From NCBI RefSeq assembly GCF_022288805.1, contig NZ_JAKOPM010000012.1, positions 1 to 62,874 of the forward strand: 62,874 nucleotides of DNA, in the 5' to 3' direction. The notes below the pieces were generated by a model. The model searched no databases, had not been told where the DNA came from, and was given only the letters and a program-made list of their open reading frames with translations. Positions 32,561 to 41,643 of the stretch are shown one piece after another. The DNA comes from Corynebacterium yonathiae (lineage in GTDB: Bacteria; Actinomycetota; Actinomycetes; Mycobacteriales; Mycobacteriaceae). Position 1 is the first letter of the stretch, and the number at the start of each line of letters is the position of its first letter. The position numbers and the translations under genes are program-made.

Positions 32561-32857
32561 ATGAAAAACGTTCAACCAACTGAAGTACCAGAAGGCGCAC
32601 AACTCATTGACGTCCGCGAGAACGATGAGTGGGCGGTAGAGCACGCGAAGGGCGCAACCCATATCCCGATGAGCGAGATTACGGGTCGTATCCAGGAAAT
32701 TGACCCGGATAAGGATATTTACGTCATCTGTCACGCGGGCGGCCGCAGCATGCAGGTATGTCAGTATCTAGAGCATGCGCTGGGCTGGGACACTATCAAC
32801 GTCGAGGGTGGCACGGATAATTGGAAGGCGACCGGACTCCCCCTCGAGACGGATTAA
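32561..32857 (+). CDS. Single-domain rhodanese-like protein
   Basis: A 98-residue sulfurtransferase-type domain. The active-site loop CHAGGRS contains the catalytic Cys (near residue 60), and the preceding IDVRENDEW and following WKATGLPLE are typical. It could carry persulfide sulfur for detoxification or thio-modification; no partner is evident. It is separate from the next gene by 37 bases and may be co-transcribed with it. Confidence 0.9.
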   Translation: MKNVQPTEVPEGAQLIDVRENDEWAVEHAKGATHIPMSEITGRIQEIDPDKDIYVICHAGGRSMQVCQYLEHALGWDTINVEGGTDNWKATGLPLETD

Positions 32858-32894
32858 TTGGCCTTAACCAATCTTTTGGGATTATGATGATGGT

Positions 32895-33353
32895 ATGTCT
32901 TCCACGAATAATTCTGTAATCCCAACCGCCCTGCTCGAATCCCCGTCTTTCCAGCTGGAGCGCCTCCGTCGCCGCACCCGCGATGGCGTTGAGGGCGCCC
33001 TGCAGACCAAGCAGACAACGCTGCGCGAGTACTGGGTCCTCACCTGCCTGGTGGACGCGGATGCCGCCTCCCAGTCCTACCTTTCCGAAACCCTAGCCAT
33101 CGACGCCTCTGACATGGTGCGTCTTATCGACGCCCTCGAGGACCGCGGCTGGGCCAAGCGCGAGCGCGATCCGAAGGATCGCCGCCGCCAGATCGTCGCG
33201 TCCACCAAAAAGGGCGCGAAGGTCCATAAGGACTTAGCAGAGCTCGTTTCCGCCGCCGAAGACGAGGCCTTGGATGAGTCCACCAATAAGCAGCTCAAGC
33301 ACCTGCGCAAGTTGGCTAAGTCCATCATTGCCGCAGACGAAGACGAGGCTTAA
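32895..33353 (+). CDS. MarR family transcriptional regulator
   Basis: A 152-residue winged-helix regulator. The helix-turn-helix lies near residues 55-90 (SYLSETLAIDASDMVRLIDALEDRGWAKRERDPKDRRRQIVASTKKG), with the MarR wing signature DPKDRRRQ. The stop codon abuts the ATG of the synthetase gene with no spacer. The two are therefore likely one transcript, and the regulator may control the synthetase in response to its product or a phenolic ligand. Confidence 0.9.
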   Translation: MSSTNNSVIPTALLESPSFQLERLRRRTRDGVEGALQTKQTTLREYWVLTCLVDADAASQSYLSETLAIDASDMVRLIDALEDRGWAKRERDPKDRRRQIVASTKKGAKVHKDLAELVSAAEDEALDESTNKQLKHLRKLAKSIIAADEDEA

Positions 33354-36300
33354 ATGGCGGGCCCCGAATCGCTCGTCCCGCAGCAGTACCTCCTAGGTAG
33401 CGCGGCTCCGCGGCCGCGCACGCTGTGGGACATCATCACCACGACCGCGGAGATAAACCCAGACGCCGCCGCGCTTGATGACGGCGAAATCATCACCTAC
33501 TCCGAGCTCATCCACGAGGTCGAGCTGTGGGCCACCGAGCTGCACGCCAATGGCGTGCGGCGAGGCGATCGCATCGGCATCCGGATGACCTCTGGCAAGC
33601 GCGAGCTCTACCTCGCTATCTTGGCGACCTTGGCGGCGGGCGCGGCCTACGTGCCTGTTGATGCCGATGATCCAGACGAGCGCGCCGAGATGGTCTTCGG
33701 CGAGGCGGATATCGATGGCGTTTTCACAGATGACGGCTTCCGCTTCCTGCGCGATTCCGCGCGCCCTGACGCCCCAGCCGAGGAGCCGGCCGCTCCGCGC
33801 CCAGAGGACACCGCGTGGATCATCTTTACCTCCGGTTCTACCGGCAAGCCCAAGGGCGTGGCCGTAAGCCACCGTTCTGCGGCCGCCTTCGTGGACGCGG
33901 AGGCGAGCCTCTTTTTGGTCAACCACCCGCACGGGCCGCTGGGCCCGGAGGATCGCGTGCTTGCCGGCTTGTCCGTCGCCTTCGACGCCTCCTGCGAGGA
34001 AATGTGGCTGGCCTGGGGCCACGGCGGCTGTCTAGTCCCAGCCCCGCGGTCGCTGGTGCGATCCGGCATGGACCTCGGCCCATGGCTCATCCGTCGCGAT
34101 ATCACCGTCGTGTCCACCGTGCCTACCCTGGCGGGTCTGTGGCCGGCCGAGGCGCTGGATAATATCCGCCTGCTCATCGTCGGCGGCGAAGCCTGCTCGC
34201 AGGAGCTGGTGGACCGCTTGGCCACCGAGGACCGCGAAATGTGGAATACCTACGGGCCCACCGAGGCCACCGTCGTCGCCTGTGCGCAGCAGATGCTGCC
34301 GGGCCGGCCGGTGTCTATTGGACTGCCGCTTAACGGTTGGGATTTGGTGGTCGTCGATAAGCAAGGCATGCCTGTGGAAATGGGCGGCGTCGGCGAGCTA
34401 GTGATCGGCGGCGTGGGGCTGGCCTCCTACCTGGATCCGGCCAAGGACGCGGAAAAATACGCACCGCTGGAGTCCATGGGCTGGCAGCGCGCGTATCGTA
34501 CCGGTGACCATGTGCGTCTGGAAGAAGACGGGCTGTACTTCGTCGGCCGCGTGGATGACCAGGTGAAAATTGGCGGACGCCGCATTGAGCTCGGCGAGGT
34601 CGAAGCTAATGTCGCGGCCCTGGATAATGTCTACAACTCAGCCGTGGCCGTGCAAAAGACCCCGGGCGGCGAATCCGTCCTGGTGGGTTATGTCTCCCTC
34701 GACGATGAGGCCAAAGGCTTCGACCACGAGGCCGCACACGCGCGTCTGGCCGATACCATGCCAGCCGCCCTCGTCCCGCGCATCTGCGTGATGGAGGAGC
34801 TACCGGTGCGCACCTCCGGCAAGGTAGATAAGAAGGCCCTGCCGTGGCCGCTGCCTGGAGTGGGCGTGGAATCGACCACGCTGACCGAGACCGAAAAATG
34901 GCTCGCGGAGCTGTGGGTAGAAACCCTTGGTGTGTCTGTGGAGGATGAGAACGCTGACTTCTTCTCTCTCGGAGGCACGTCGCTGGCGGCTGCAACCCTG
35001 GTGGGACATATCAGGGAGCGCTACCCCACCGTGGCCGTGCGCGACCTCTACGACCACCCGCGCCTGGGCTCACTGGCCGAGCTCATCGCCGGTGCCGAGC
35101 CGCGCCCCGCGGCTGCCGACGTCCCCATGCGCGAGGTCACCAAGGTCGGCTTTGGCACCCGCCTCGCCCAGACCTTGATTCAGGTTCCGGTCATGACGCT
35201 GGCCGCATCCAGCTGGCTGGCTTGGCTCATGTTGGGCTCCACCGTAGCGGCATCACTAGGCTTCGAGTGGGCCACGGCTTTCCCGTGGTGGCTGGTTATC
35301 GCCATGCTCATTGTCTTTGTCACCCCAGTGGGACGCATCCCCCTCGGCGGCTACGGTGCGCGGCTTATTACGGCCGGCATTCAGCCGGGCGATTACCCAC
35401 GCGGCGGTTCGACGCACCTACGCATCTGGGCGGCTGAGCGCTGGGCTAATGCCTCCGGCGCAAGCTCCCTGGCGGGCGCCACGCGCGTGAATAACTACGC
35501 CCGCGCGCTGGGCGTCAAGGTCAAGCGCGGCGTGGACCTGCACTCCCTGCCGCCGGTTACCGGCCTGCTCACCTTGGGCAAACACGCCGCCATCGAGCCC
35601 GAGGTGGACTTATCCGGTTACTGGTTGGATGGCGATATCCTGCACGTGGGAGCCATCGACATCAAGGAAGGCGCCCGCGTGGGCGCACGCTCTACACTGT
35701 TGCCCGGCGCCGTGGTGGGCAAATATGCCCACGTGGAGGCCGGTTCCACCGTCACCGGCCGAAAGAAGATCAAGGACGGCCAGCGCTGGTCCGGCTCACC
35801 CGCCCAAAAGGTGGGCCGCTCCAAGCACCGCTTCCCGTCCCATACGCCGAAGCGTCGGCCGTGGTGGGTGGCCATTTATGATGCCACCTCCGTCCTGCTA
35901 GCCATCCAGCCCATCGTGGCGCTAGCGGTAGGCGCGGCCGTCGTCCTCGCCCTCGTGCATTCCACCGGCGGCGATAGCTTCGTCGGCGCGATTTTCTTCG
36001 CGCCCGTAGGTGCGCTGGCAGCCTTTGCCACCTATATGCTGCAGACCTGGCTGGGTGTGCGAATACTCTCGCTCGGCATTAGCCCGGGCGTGGCGCCCGT
36101 GCGTTCAGCCAAAGGTTGGCGCCTGTGGGCCATTGAACGACTCATGGATGAGGCGCGCACCAAGCTCTTCCCTCTCTATGCTTCACAACTGACCCCAGCA
36201 TGGCTGCGTTCGCTCGGCGCGCAGATCGGTGCCAATGTGGAAATCTCTACTGCAGTGATGATTCCCAAGCTCACCGAGGTCAAAGAGGGTGCCTTCTTGG

Positions 36301-37256
36301 CCGATGACACCATGATCGGTGGCTATGAACTCGGCGGCGGCTGGATGCGCACCGGCGAGACCAAGGTGGGCAAGCGATCCTTCGTCGGCAACTCCGGCAT
36401 CACCGCGCCTGGCCGCAAGCTATCGAAGAACTCGCTGGTTGCTGTGCTTTCTTCTACTCCGAAAAAGACGAAGACCGGCGCCAACTGGTGGGGTGCTCCG
36501 CCAGAGCGCATGCGCCGCGTGACCGTAGAGGTGGATTCTCCCGCAAACTCGGGTGAGGCACTGACCTATAACCCGGGCTTTGCAGTCAAGGCTGCCCGCG
36601 GCGTGGTGGAAACCATGCGCCTTCTGGCACCGATGTTTTCTGCCATGCTGCTCGCGGCGACTCTCGGTGTGTATGCATCGCTTCTCGACGCCTGCGGTTT
36701 CCCCCTCACCTGGCTGCTCTCCGGCCTCGTCCTCATGGGCATGGGTGCTGTGGCCATGGCCGTAACCGTCGCAGTGAAGTGGATCTGCGTGGGCAAGCAC
36801 CGCGCGGCCGACCACCCGCTGTGGTCCGCCTTTGTCTGGCTCAACGAGCTGCAGGACACCTTCGTAGAGGTCGTCGCCGCGCCGTGGTTCTTCCAGCACA
36901 CTTATGGCTCCGGTGAGATCAACTTGGGCTTGCGAGCCCTCGGCGTGGAAATCGGACGCGGCGCGTGGATCGACTCCTATTGGTTCCCGGAAACGGACCT
37001 CATCCGCGTCGGTAAGGCCGCTACCGTGGGCCCCGGCACTGTGGTGCAAACCCACCTTTTCCAGGACCGAGTGATGAGCTTGGATACCGTTACCATCCAG
37101 GATGGCTCTACTCTGGCCGCGCATTCGGTGGCACTGCCGGCCTCGCTCATTGGCAAGGCCTCTACCGTGGGTCCAGGCTCACTGGTCATGCGTGGCGACC
37201 GGGTTCCCACCAACGCCGTATGGCAGGGCAACCCCATCGAGCCGTGGCAGCGATAG
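33354..37256 (+). CDS. Pls/PosA-type membrane-bound single-module nonribosomal peptide synthetase
   Basis: The 1300-residue product has the layout of the epsilon-poly-lysine synthetase family. An adenylation domain (about 1-505) carries IIFTSGSTGKPKGVAVSH, NTYGPTEATV, YRTGDHVRLEEDG and RTSGKVDKKAL. A carrier domain (about 515-585) has GGTSL with the phosphopantetheine Ser near 540. Membrane segments near 605-665, 842-902 and 1082-1142 alternate with three hexapeptide-repeat (left-handed beta-helix, acyltransferase-like) domains near 735-815, 958-1042 and 1195-1299. The residue aligned with GrsA position 239 seems to be Glu (FDASCEEMW), which could favour a basic amino acid; this is inference. 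There is no classical condensation or thioesterase domain. The product is unknown. Confidence 0.93.
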   Translation: MAGPESLVPQQYLLGSAAPRPRTLWDIITTTAEINPDAAALDDGEIITYSELIHEVELWATELHANGVRRGDRIGIRMTSGKRELYLAILATLAAGAAYVPVDADDPDERAEMVFGEADIDGVFTDDGFRFLRDSARPDAPAEEPAAPRPEDTAWIIFTSGSTGKPKGVAVSHRSAAAFVDAEASLFLVNHPHGPLGPEDRVLAGLSVAFDASCEEMWLAWGHGGCLVPAPRSLVRSGMDLGPWLIRRDITVVSTVPTLAGLWPAEALDNIRLLIVGGEACSQELVDRLATEDREMWNTYGPTEATVVACAQQMLPGRPVSIGLPLNGWDLVVVDKQGMPVEMGGVGELVIGGVGLASYLDPAKDAEKYAPLESMGWQRAYRTGDHVRLEEDGLYFVGRVDDQVKIGGRRIELGEVEANVAALDNVYNSAVAVQKTPGGESVLVGYVSLDDEAKGFDHEAAHARLADTMPAALVPRICVMEELPVRTSGKVDKKALPWPLPGVGVESTTLTETEKWLAELWVETLGVSVEDENADFFSLGGTSLAAATLVGHIRERYPTVAVRDLYDHPRLGSLAELIAGAEPRPAAADVPMREVTKVGFGTRLAQTLIQVPVMTLAASSWLAWLMLGSTVAASLGFEWATAFPWWLVIAMLIVFVTPVGRIPLGGYGARLITAGIQPGDYPRGGSTHLRIWAAERWANASGASSLAGATRVNNYARALGVKVKRGVDLHSLPPVTGLLTLGKHAAIEPEVDLSGYWLDGDILHVGAIDIKEGARVGARSTLLPGAVVGKYAHVEAGSTVTGRKKIKDGQRWSGSPAQKVGRSKHRFPSHTPKRRPWWVAIYDATSVLLAIQPIVALAVGAAVVLALVHSTGGDSFVGAIFFAPVGALAAFATYMLQTWLGVRILSLGISPGVAPVRSAKGWRLWAIERLMDEARTKLFPLYASQLTPAWLRSLGAQIGANVEISTAVMIPKLTEVKEGAFLADDTMIGGYELGGGWMRTGETKVGKRSFVGNSGITAPGRKLSKNSLVAVLSSTPKKTKTGANWWGAPPERMRRVTVEVDSPANSGEALTYNPGFAVKAARGVVETMRLLAPMFSAMLLAATLGVYASLLDACGFPLTWLLSGLVLMGMGAVAMAVTVAVKWICVGKHRAADHPLWSAFVWLNELQDTFVEVVAAPWFFQHTYGSGEINLGLRALGVEIGRGAWIDSYWFPETDLIRVGKAATVGPGTVVQTHLFQDRVMSLDTVTIQDGSTLAAHSVALPASLIGKASTVGPGSLVMRGDRVPTNAVWQGNPIEPWQR

Positions 37257-37278
37257 GTCCCCAGCAGGTACCTGCAAC

Positions 37279-38892
37279 CTATCGAGCGAAGTCCTGATAC
37301 TTAATCATTTCGCCGGACTTGAAGTCCCAGGCCTCCACCCGGACGCGGTCAGCATAAACCTTGACCCGCAATCCGGTGGAGGCCTCTTCCTTTTCCTTGA
37401 CAATTGTCTCGTCATTATCGCCATCCGGTAGGTACTCATTGAGGATGGCGCCGGTGTTGACCACGGGGAAGCCGGTGCGCCCAGCTTCGCCGGTACCGTC
37501 GTAGCGGCGGGTCCCCCACCAATTATTTTGGCGCAGTGAAGAGTGGCTATGGCTGCTAAACCACACGATATTGTTGTACTTATTGACCACGTTGGAGAGC
37601 GCCTCAAGGTTCTCAAAGTCATTCTGGTACCACGCCGAATGGGACATAGATACAGTCTGCGGGAGCAGCGGATGGCTAAAGACCAGTGCCGGTGTGCCTT
37701 TGGCATCCCAATATGCAAGGCGCTCATCTAGCCAATCGAGTTGCTCCTTACTGAGGCGTTGGAATGGCTCCTTGCCGTGGCGCAGGATATCGGAATAGAA
37801 CTCAGTATTTACCGAGATCAGCGGTACTCCATCCACCACTTCTTCCTTCCACGGCTTTTCTTGTCCGGAGTACTTGAGGAAGCGGCTCAGGTAAGTCTCG
37901 GAGCCCTCTTTGCCATACATTTCGTGGTTGCCGATGGTCCACAATTCCTTACCAGAATCGTGCGGGACCTCGTCATGCGCGGCGAGGAAATCATCCCACT
38001 GTTGCTGCGAACCATCGTCTACTAAGTCGCCGTTGAGCACGAGCGCCCCAGCCTTATTATCCATGGCGTTCAACTGGCGCACCGCGTCTTTGTAGTCTTG
38101 GGGGTCGCCCTGGACGTCGGAAAGCACGTCTACTGTGGCTTGCGGCGAGCCTTTAAGCTCACCGAGCGGCTTGACGACGCCCACGTTATCCACCGCCCAC
38201 CACCAGTCATCATTGCCGTTGTTGTAGCTGAAACTGACCTGCATGTTCCTCGCGCCAGCCGGCACATCGACGCCGATGGACTCGTGCTTGGAAAACACGT
38301 CCTTATCAAAGGCGGCGATTTCCTGTGCTTCCCCACCATCAAAGGACACCGTCACCGTGGCATTCTGCTCATTTTTGCCTTGGCGGTAATGGTGATCGAA
38401 TTCCACGTTCACGCGGTTTTGCCCCGCCACCGCAATAGCCGGACTTTTCAGTCCCGCGGTCATAGAATCGCCCTCAGCCAGGCGCTGTTGTTTGTTGTCA
38501 ATGATTGCGAAGGTGTCATGCGCTTGGGTGAAATAGTGACGCATATCGGTGCCGGCAGCCCAGGTCCAGTGGCGCATATCGCCAAAGGTCCAGCCCTTCC
38601 AGCGGGCCTCGCCCGAATCTACGCCTTGTACGTTCGAGCTCCACCCCTCCGGAGCTTGGTGCGTGAACCAGGCTGGGGTGTCCACCCCGTCGAAGCTTTC
38701 CTGCCACAGGACCCGAGACTCAGTGGCTTCCGCATCGTCTCCTGCGGAGGATCCGTGAGAGGAGCCGAATGACGACCCCAATGAAGAACCAAAGGACGAA
38801 CCTGGAAGCGAGGACTGGGCCGCAGCTCCAGGCGCGCCAACTATTGCGGTAAGCGCCAGGACAGAAGAGAAAGCATAGAGTTTATTTTTCAT
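37279..38892 (-). CDS. Secreted calcineurin-like metallophosphoesterase
   Basis: A 537-residue exported phosphoesterase. The signal peptide ends near AAAQ (residue 26). A Ser/Gly/Phe-rich repeat (GSSFGSSLGSSFGSSHGSS) and a lectin- or jelly-roll-like region (about 60-250) follow. The catalytic domain has LSDVQGD, LNGDLVDDG, TIGNHEMYG, FSHPLLP and FSSHSHSS. In the first motif the usual DxH is DVQ, so one metal ligand is altered; the rest are in place. The substrate is unknown. Together with the next gene it makes a block of secreted hydrolases. Confidence 0.85.
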   Translation of the reverse strand: MKNKLYAFSSVLALTAIVGAPGAAAQSSLPGSSFGSSLGSSFGSSHGSSAGDDAEATESRVLWQESFDGVDTPAWFTHQAPEGWSSNVQGVDSGEARWKGWTFGDMRHWTWAAGTDMRHYFTQAHDTFAIIDNKQQRLAEGDSMTAGLKSPAIAVAGQNRVNVEFDHHYRQGKNEQNATVTVSFDGGEAQEIAAFDKDVFSKHESIGVDVPAGARNMQVSFSYNNGNDDWWWAVDNVGVVKPLGELKGSPQATVDVLSDVQGDPQDYKDAVRQLNAMDNKAGALVLNGDLVDDGSQQQWDDFLAAHDEVPHDSGKELWTIGNHEMYGKEGSETYLSRFLKYSGQEKPWKEEVVDGVPLISVNTEFYSDILRHGKEPFQRLSKEQLDWLDERLAYWDAKGTPALVFSHPLLPQTVSMSHSAWYQNDFENLEALSNVVNKYNNIVWFSSHSHSSLRQNNWWGTRRYDGTGEAGRTGFPVVNTGAILNEYLPDGDNDETIVKEKEEASTGLRVKVYADRVRVEAWDFKSGEMIKYQDFAR

Positions 38893-38940
38893 AATTCACT
38901 TTCTATCTGCCCTGGGCAACGCGGCGGTTACATATACGTA

Positions 38941-38975
38941 AACTCTTGGCAAGCACTAAATGCCTACCAAGAGTT
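38941..38975 (-). terminator. Hairpin between the lipase-like and phosphoesterase genes
   Basis: A 9-bp perfect stem (38941-38949 with 38967-38975) is followed on the minus strand by TTTACG. It is 22 bases past the stop of the upstream minus-strand gene, so it is probably its terminator, though the T-tract is short. Confidence 0.55.
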
Positions 38976-38997
38976 CTAGCCTTAAGTTCCAGGCACC

Positions 38998-40146
38998 CTA
39001 TGCGTGGCGGTCCAACCAATCCACGACGGTATCGAGGGCTTGGTCGGCCGCCGGCTCATTAAAGACCTCATGCTTCTGGCCCTCCCAGGTCACGTACTCC
39101 ACGTCCTCGGAGGAGATGGAGTTATACCAATCCTGGGAGAAGTAGGGTGGCACAATACCATCCTTGGTGCCGTGCATGATTAGCGTCGGAGCGGTGAAGA
39201 GGTCTGCATTGACGGCGTCGTAGTTCGCAATTGCCGCCAGCTGCAGGGCAGTTCCTGCGCTGGTCTTCTGCGCAATGAGCGGGCTCGAAGCATACTCGTC
39301 CTTTACGGCCTGGCTGGTAGAGATTCCATCGGTAAATGGATTAGAGAACATGATGTCCTTACTCCACTCCGGGGATTGCGCGCCGATTTTAGTACGGTGC
39401 GGAATTAGGTTCTGCGCGTAGTGGGCATTGAAACTGGTGAGCTGGGCCAACGGCAGACGCTCGAAGATAGTGGGATCCAGCTCCTTCTGGGTCTGAGAAA
39501 TATCATCCGGGGTGATATTCTTTCCGGCCACGTTCTTGCCCGAAAGGTTCAGCGGCGCGCCTCCACCGTTGGTGATGATGCCATCTACCTTGCCAGGCTC
39601 ACGAATTCCATAGGCCTCCACTGTCAGCGAGCCCATCGAGTGGCCCAGCAGGAAGGTCTTCCCGCCTTGGTTTTCTTCCTTGGCCATGTCCACCACACGG
39701 TCAAAGTCATCCAAGATGTACTGGAAATTATCAATGTGTCCCAGCGGTACGCTGCCGCCAGCGGACTTACCGTGCCCGCGGTGGTCTACACGGTAGACGT
39801 TGTAGCCAGCATCCAGCAGGCGTTTGGCGACGTAGTCGTAACGCCCCGAGTGCTCAGACACACCGTGCGCCAAGACCACCGCACCACGCGGGTTGGCCAC
39901 CTTTTGAGTGCGGTAGTAAATCTTGACGCCGTGGCCGTGTGCGCTGTCGAAGTAACCATCTTCATCAGATACCTGCTTCTCTGAGACAGTCGGGCGTCCC
40001 AACACATCTGGCTTTTGGTCCGCCGCTGACGCAGGTGCTGGGGTTTCCTGTGCAATTGCTCCTGCTGTAAGTGTGCCGGGTACTGCCACTGGTGCCGCCA
40101 ATACTGCCGCTGCCGTTAGGCAAGCGGTTAGGTGCTTCTTCATCAT
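38998..40146 (-). CDS. Secreted alpha/beta hydrolase (monoacylglycerol lipase-like)
   Basis: A 382-residue exported serine hydrolase. A Sec signal peptide (KKHLTACLTAAAVLAAPVAV) precedes a mature part with the nucleophile elbow LLGHSMGS. The acid lies in PTLIMHGTKDGIVP and the His in WEGQKHEVFNEP. HGVSEHSGRYDYVAKRLLDAGYNVYRVD is typical of the lysophospholipase/monoglyceride lipase (hydrolase_4) family. The ATG at 40146 has AGGAG 7 bases upstream. It could release fatty acids from host lipids; that role is inferred. Confidence 0.88.
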   Translation of the reverse strand: MMKKHLTACLTAAAVLAAPVAVPGTLTAGAIAQETPAPASAADQKPDVLGRPTVSEKQVSDEDGYFDSAHGHGVKIYYRTQKVANPRGAVVLAHGVSEHSGRYDYVAKRLLDAGYNVYRVDHRGHGKSAGGSVPLGHIDNFQYILDDFDRVVDMAKEENQGGKTFLLGHSMGSLTVEAYGIREPGKVDGIITNGGGAPLNLSGKNVAGKNITPDDISQTQKELDPTIFERLPLAQLTSFNAHYAQNLIPHRTKIGAQSPEWSKDIMFSNPFTDGISTSQAVKDEYASSPLIAQKTSAGTALQLAAIANYDAVNADLFTAPTLIMHGTKDGIVPPYFSQDWYNSISSEDVEYVTWEGQKHEVFNEPAADQALDTVVDWLDRHA

Positions 40147-40359
40147 CACTGTCTCCTTGAAGTGTGTTAGCTCATAGCAGTTTGCCATATGAGATTGAGA
40201 TAACATCGATACTAAATGTCGGACAACAAAGGGTACAAATAGTTTTCAGTAATGCCACCTACGATTGCGTAACATAACCGCACGGAAAGAAGCCTTTAGA
40301 AATCAACAATTCCCCGAAACCTTTTGCCCGCATTCACCCCCTTTTAGTACCCCTAAAGC

Positions 40360-40395
40360 AAAAAGCGGGAAACTCGGAGTTACCAAGTTTCCCGC
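40360..40395 (-). terminator. Terminator of the ppk2 gene
   Basis: A 10-bp perfect stem (40365-40374 with 40386-40395) with an 11-base loop is followed on the minus strand by TTTTT. It begins 27 bases after the ppk2 stop codon. Confidence 0.85.
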
Positions 40396-40421
40396 CTATA
40401 TTGCGGCCAATCTAAACCAAC

Positions 40422-41321
40422 CTAGTCACCAATCTGGTCACGACCCCGCTTGACGATATTCTCATCAACCTCGCCCACCAACTCGTGGTCCTTGTTCGTG
40501 TACTCGAACTTGGAAAGGACATAGCGCATGGCATTGATACGGGCACGCTTCTTATCATTGGACTTAATGGTAATCCACGGCGATTCTTCCGTATCCGTGT
40601 AGCGGAACTGCTCTTCCTTCGCACGGGTATAGTCATCCCACTTATCCAGCGAAGCCAAGTCCATAGGCGAAAGCTTCCACTGACGCACCGGGTCAATCTG
40701 GCGAATGGCGAAGCGGGTGCGCTGCTCCTTTCGAGTAACCGAGAACCACAGCTTAGTCAGGGAGATACCCGAGCCAAGGATCATATTTTCCAGCATCGGA
40801 ACCTCGCGGAGGAATTCCGCATGCTGACTTTCGGTACAAAAGCCCATAACGCGTTCCACACCGGAGCGGTTATACCAAGAGCGATCAAAGAAGACGATCT
40901 CACCACCGGCGGGGAAATGTTCGATATAGCGCTGGAAATACCACGAGGTGGACTCACGCGGCGACGGCTTTTCCAAGGCCACAGTGCGAGCACCACGCGG
41001 GTTCAGGTGCTCGTTAAAGCGCTTGATAGTGCCGCCCTTGCCTGCCGCGTCGCGGCCCTCAAAGAGGATAATGTGGCGCTGGCCAGTTTCCTTGGTCCAG
41101 TTCTGCCACTTCAGTAGCTCAATCTGCAGGGCGCGCTTCACAGACTCGTACTCATCGCGAGTCATCCGCTCATCATAGGGATAATTTTCCCGCCAAGTCT
41201 GAACCGGGGAACCGTCCGGCATAATCAGAGAGGGATCATCCTCATCGGTTCCGTCGACGACGTAGCCGTCAGTTTCTGCCAGGTCGATCTCGGGAAGGTC
41301 GTCGTCTTTAATATCAGCCAT
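40422..41321 (-). CDS. ppk2: Polyphosphate kinase 2
   Basis: Transfers phosphate between polyphosphate and nucleoside diphosphates. The 299-residue single-domain protein has the Walker A-like GRDAAGKGGTIKRF (near residue 90), the Walker B and lid region FFDRSWYNRSGVERVMGF (near 143), and TRKEQRTRF. Length and position next to porA match the C. glutamicum PPK2B gene. It is flanked by terminators on both sides, so it is likely monocistronic. Confidence 0.95.
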   Translation of the reverse strand: MADIKDDDLPEIDLAETDGYVVDGTDEDDPSLIMPDGSPVQTWRENYPYDERMTRDEYESVKRALQIELLKWQNWTKETGQRHIILFEGRDAAGKGGTIKRFNEHLNPRGARTVALEKPSPRESTSWYFQRYIEHFPAGGEIVFFDRSWYNRSGVERVMGFCTESQHAEFLREVPMLENMILGSGISLTKLWFSVTRKEQRTRFAIRQIDPVRQWKLSPMDLASLDKWDDYTRAKEEQFRYTDTEESPWITIKSNDKKRARINAMRYVLSKFEYTNKDHELVGEVDENIVKRGRDQIGD

Positions 41322-41401
41322 GCATTAAGTGTAACCCGAATATAGACATCAAGCGCGCTAAATTTTCGCAGTTACCCCTACCCAGAATGAGTCACAAAAC
41401 C

Positions 41402-41433
41402 AAAAGAAGGCCTACCGATTCGGTAGGCCTTCT
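41402..41433 (-). terminator. Terminator after porA
   Basis: A 13-bp perfect stem (41405-41417 with 41421-41433) with a three-base loop is followed on the minus strand by TTTTGGTTTTG. It separates the porin genes from ppk2. Confidence 0.9.
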
Positions 41434-41473
41434 TGCTTCAGTGAGCGTTGAAGCTCAGAGCTGAAGGGAGTTC

Positions 41474-41611
41474 TTATGCGAACATGCCGAGCAGGTCGGA
41501 AGCGCCCTCAGCAACCTTAGTCAGCGGCTCAATAAACTTGAAAATCTCGTTGAACACGAAGGTGATCGGCTGAATGAAGTCCTCGGAAGAAGCAGTGATG
41601 AAGTCAGACAT
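41474..41611 (-). CDS. porA: PorA-like outer-membrane channel peptide
   Basis: A 45-codon gene with ATG at 41611, preceded on the minus strand by AAGGTG at a 7-base spacing. The peptide starts MSDFITASSEDF and ends GASDLLGMFA, with an amphipathic hydrophobic middle and no signal peptide. This resembles C. glutamicum PorA, which also has 45 residues and ends DLIGLLG. PorA and PorH together form the main cation channel in the mycolate outer membrane and are O-mycoloylated on Ser. Gene order ppk2-porA-porH-groEL is the same as in C. glutamicum. Several Ser residues could be acylation sites. Confidence 0.85.
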   Translation of the reverse strand: MSDFITASSEDFIQPITFVFNEIFKFIEPLTKVAEGASDLLGMFA

Positions 41612-41643
41612 TTTGTCACCTTAAATTTTTAGGGAAGGTGTTT

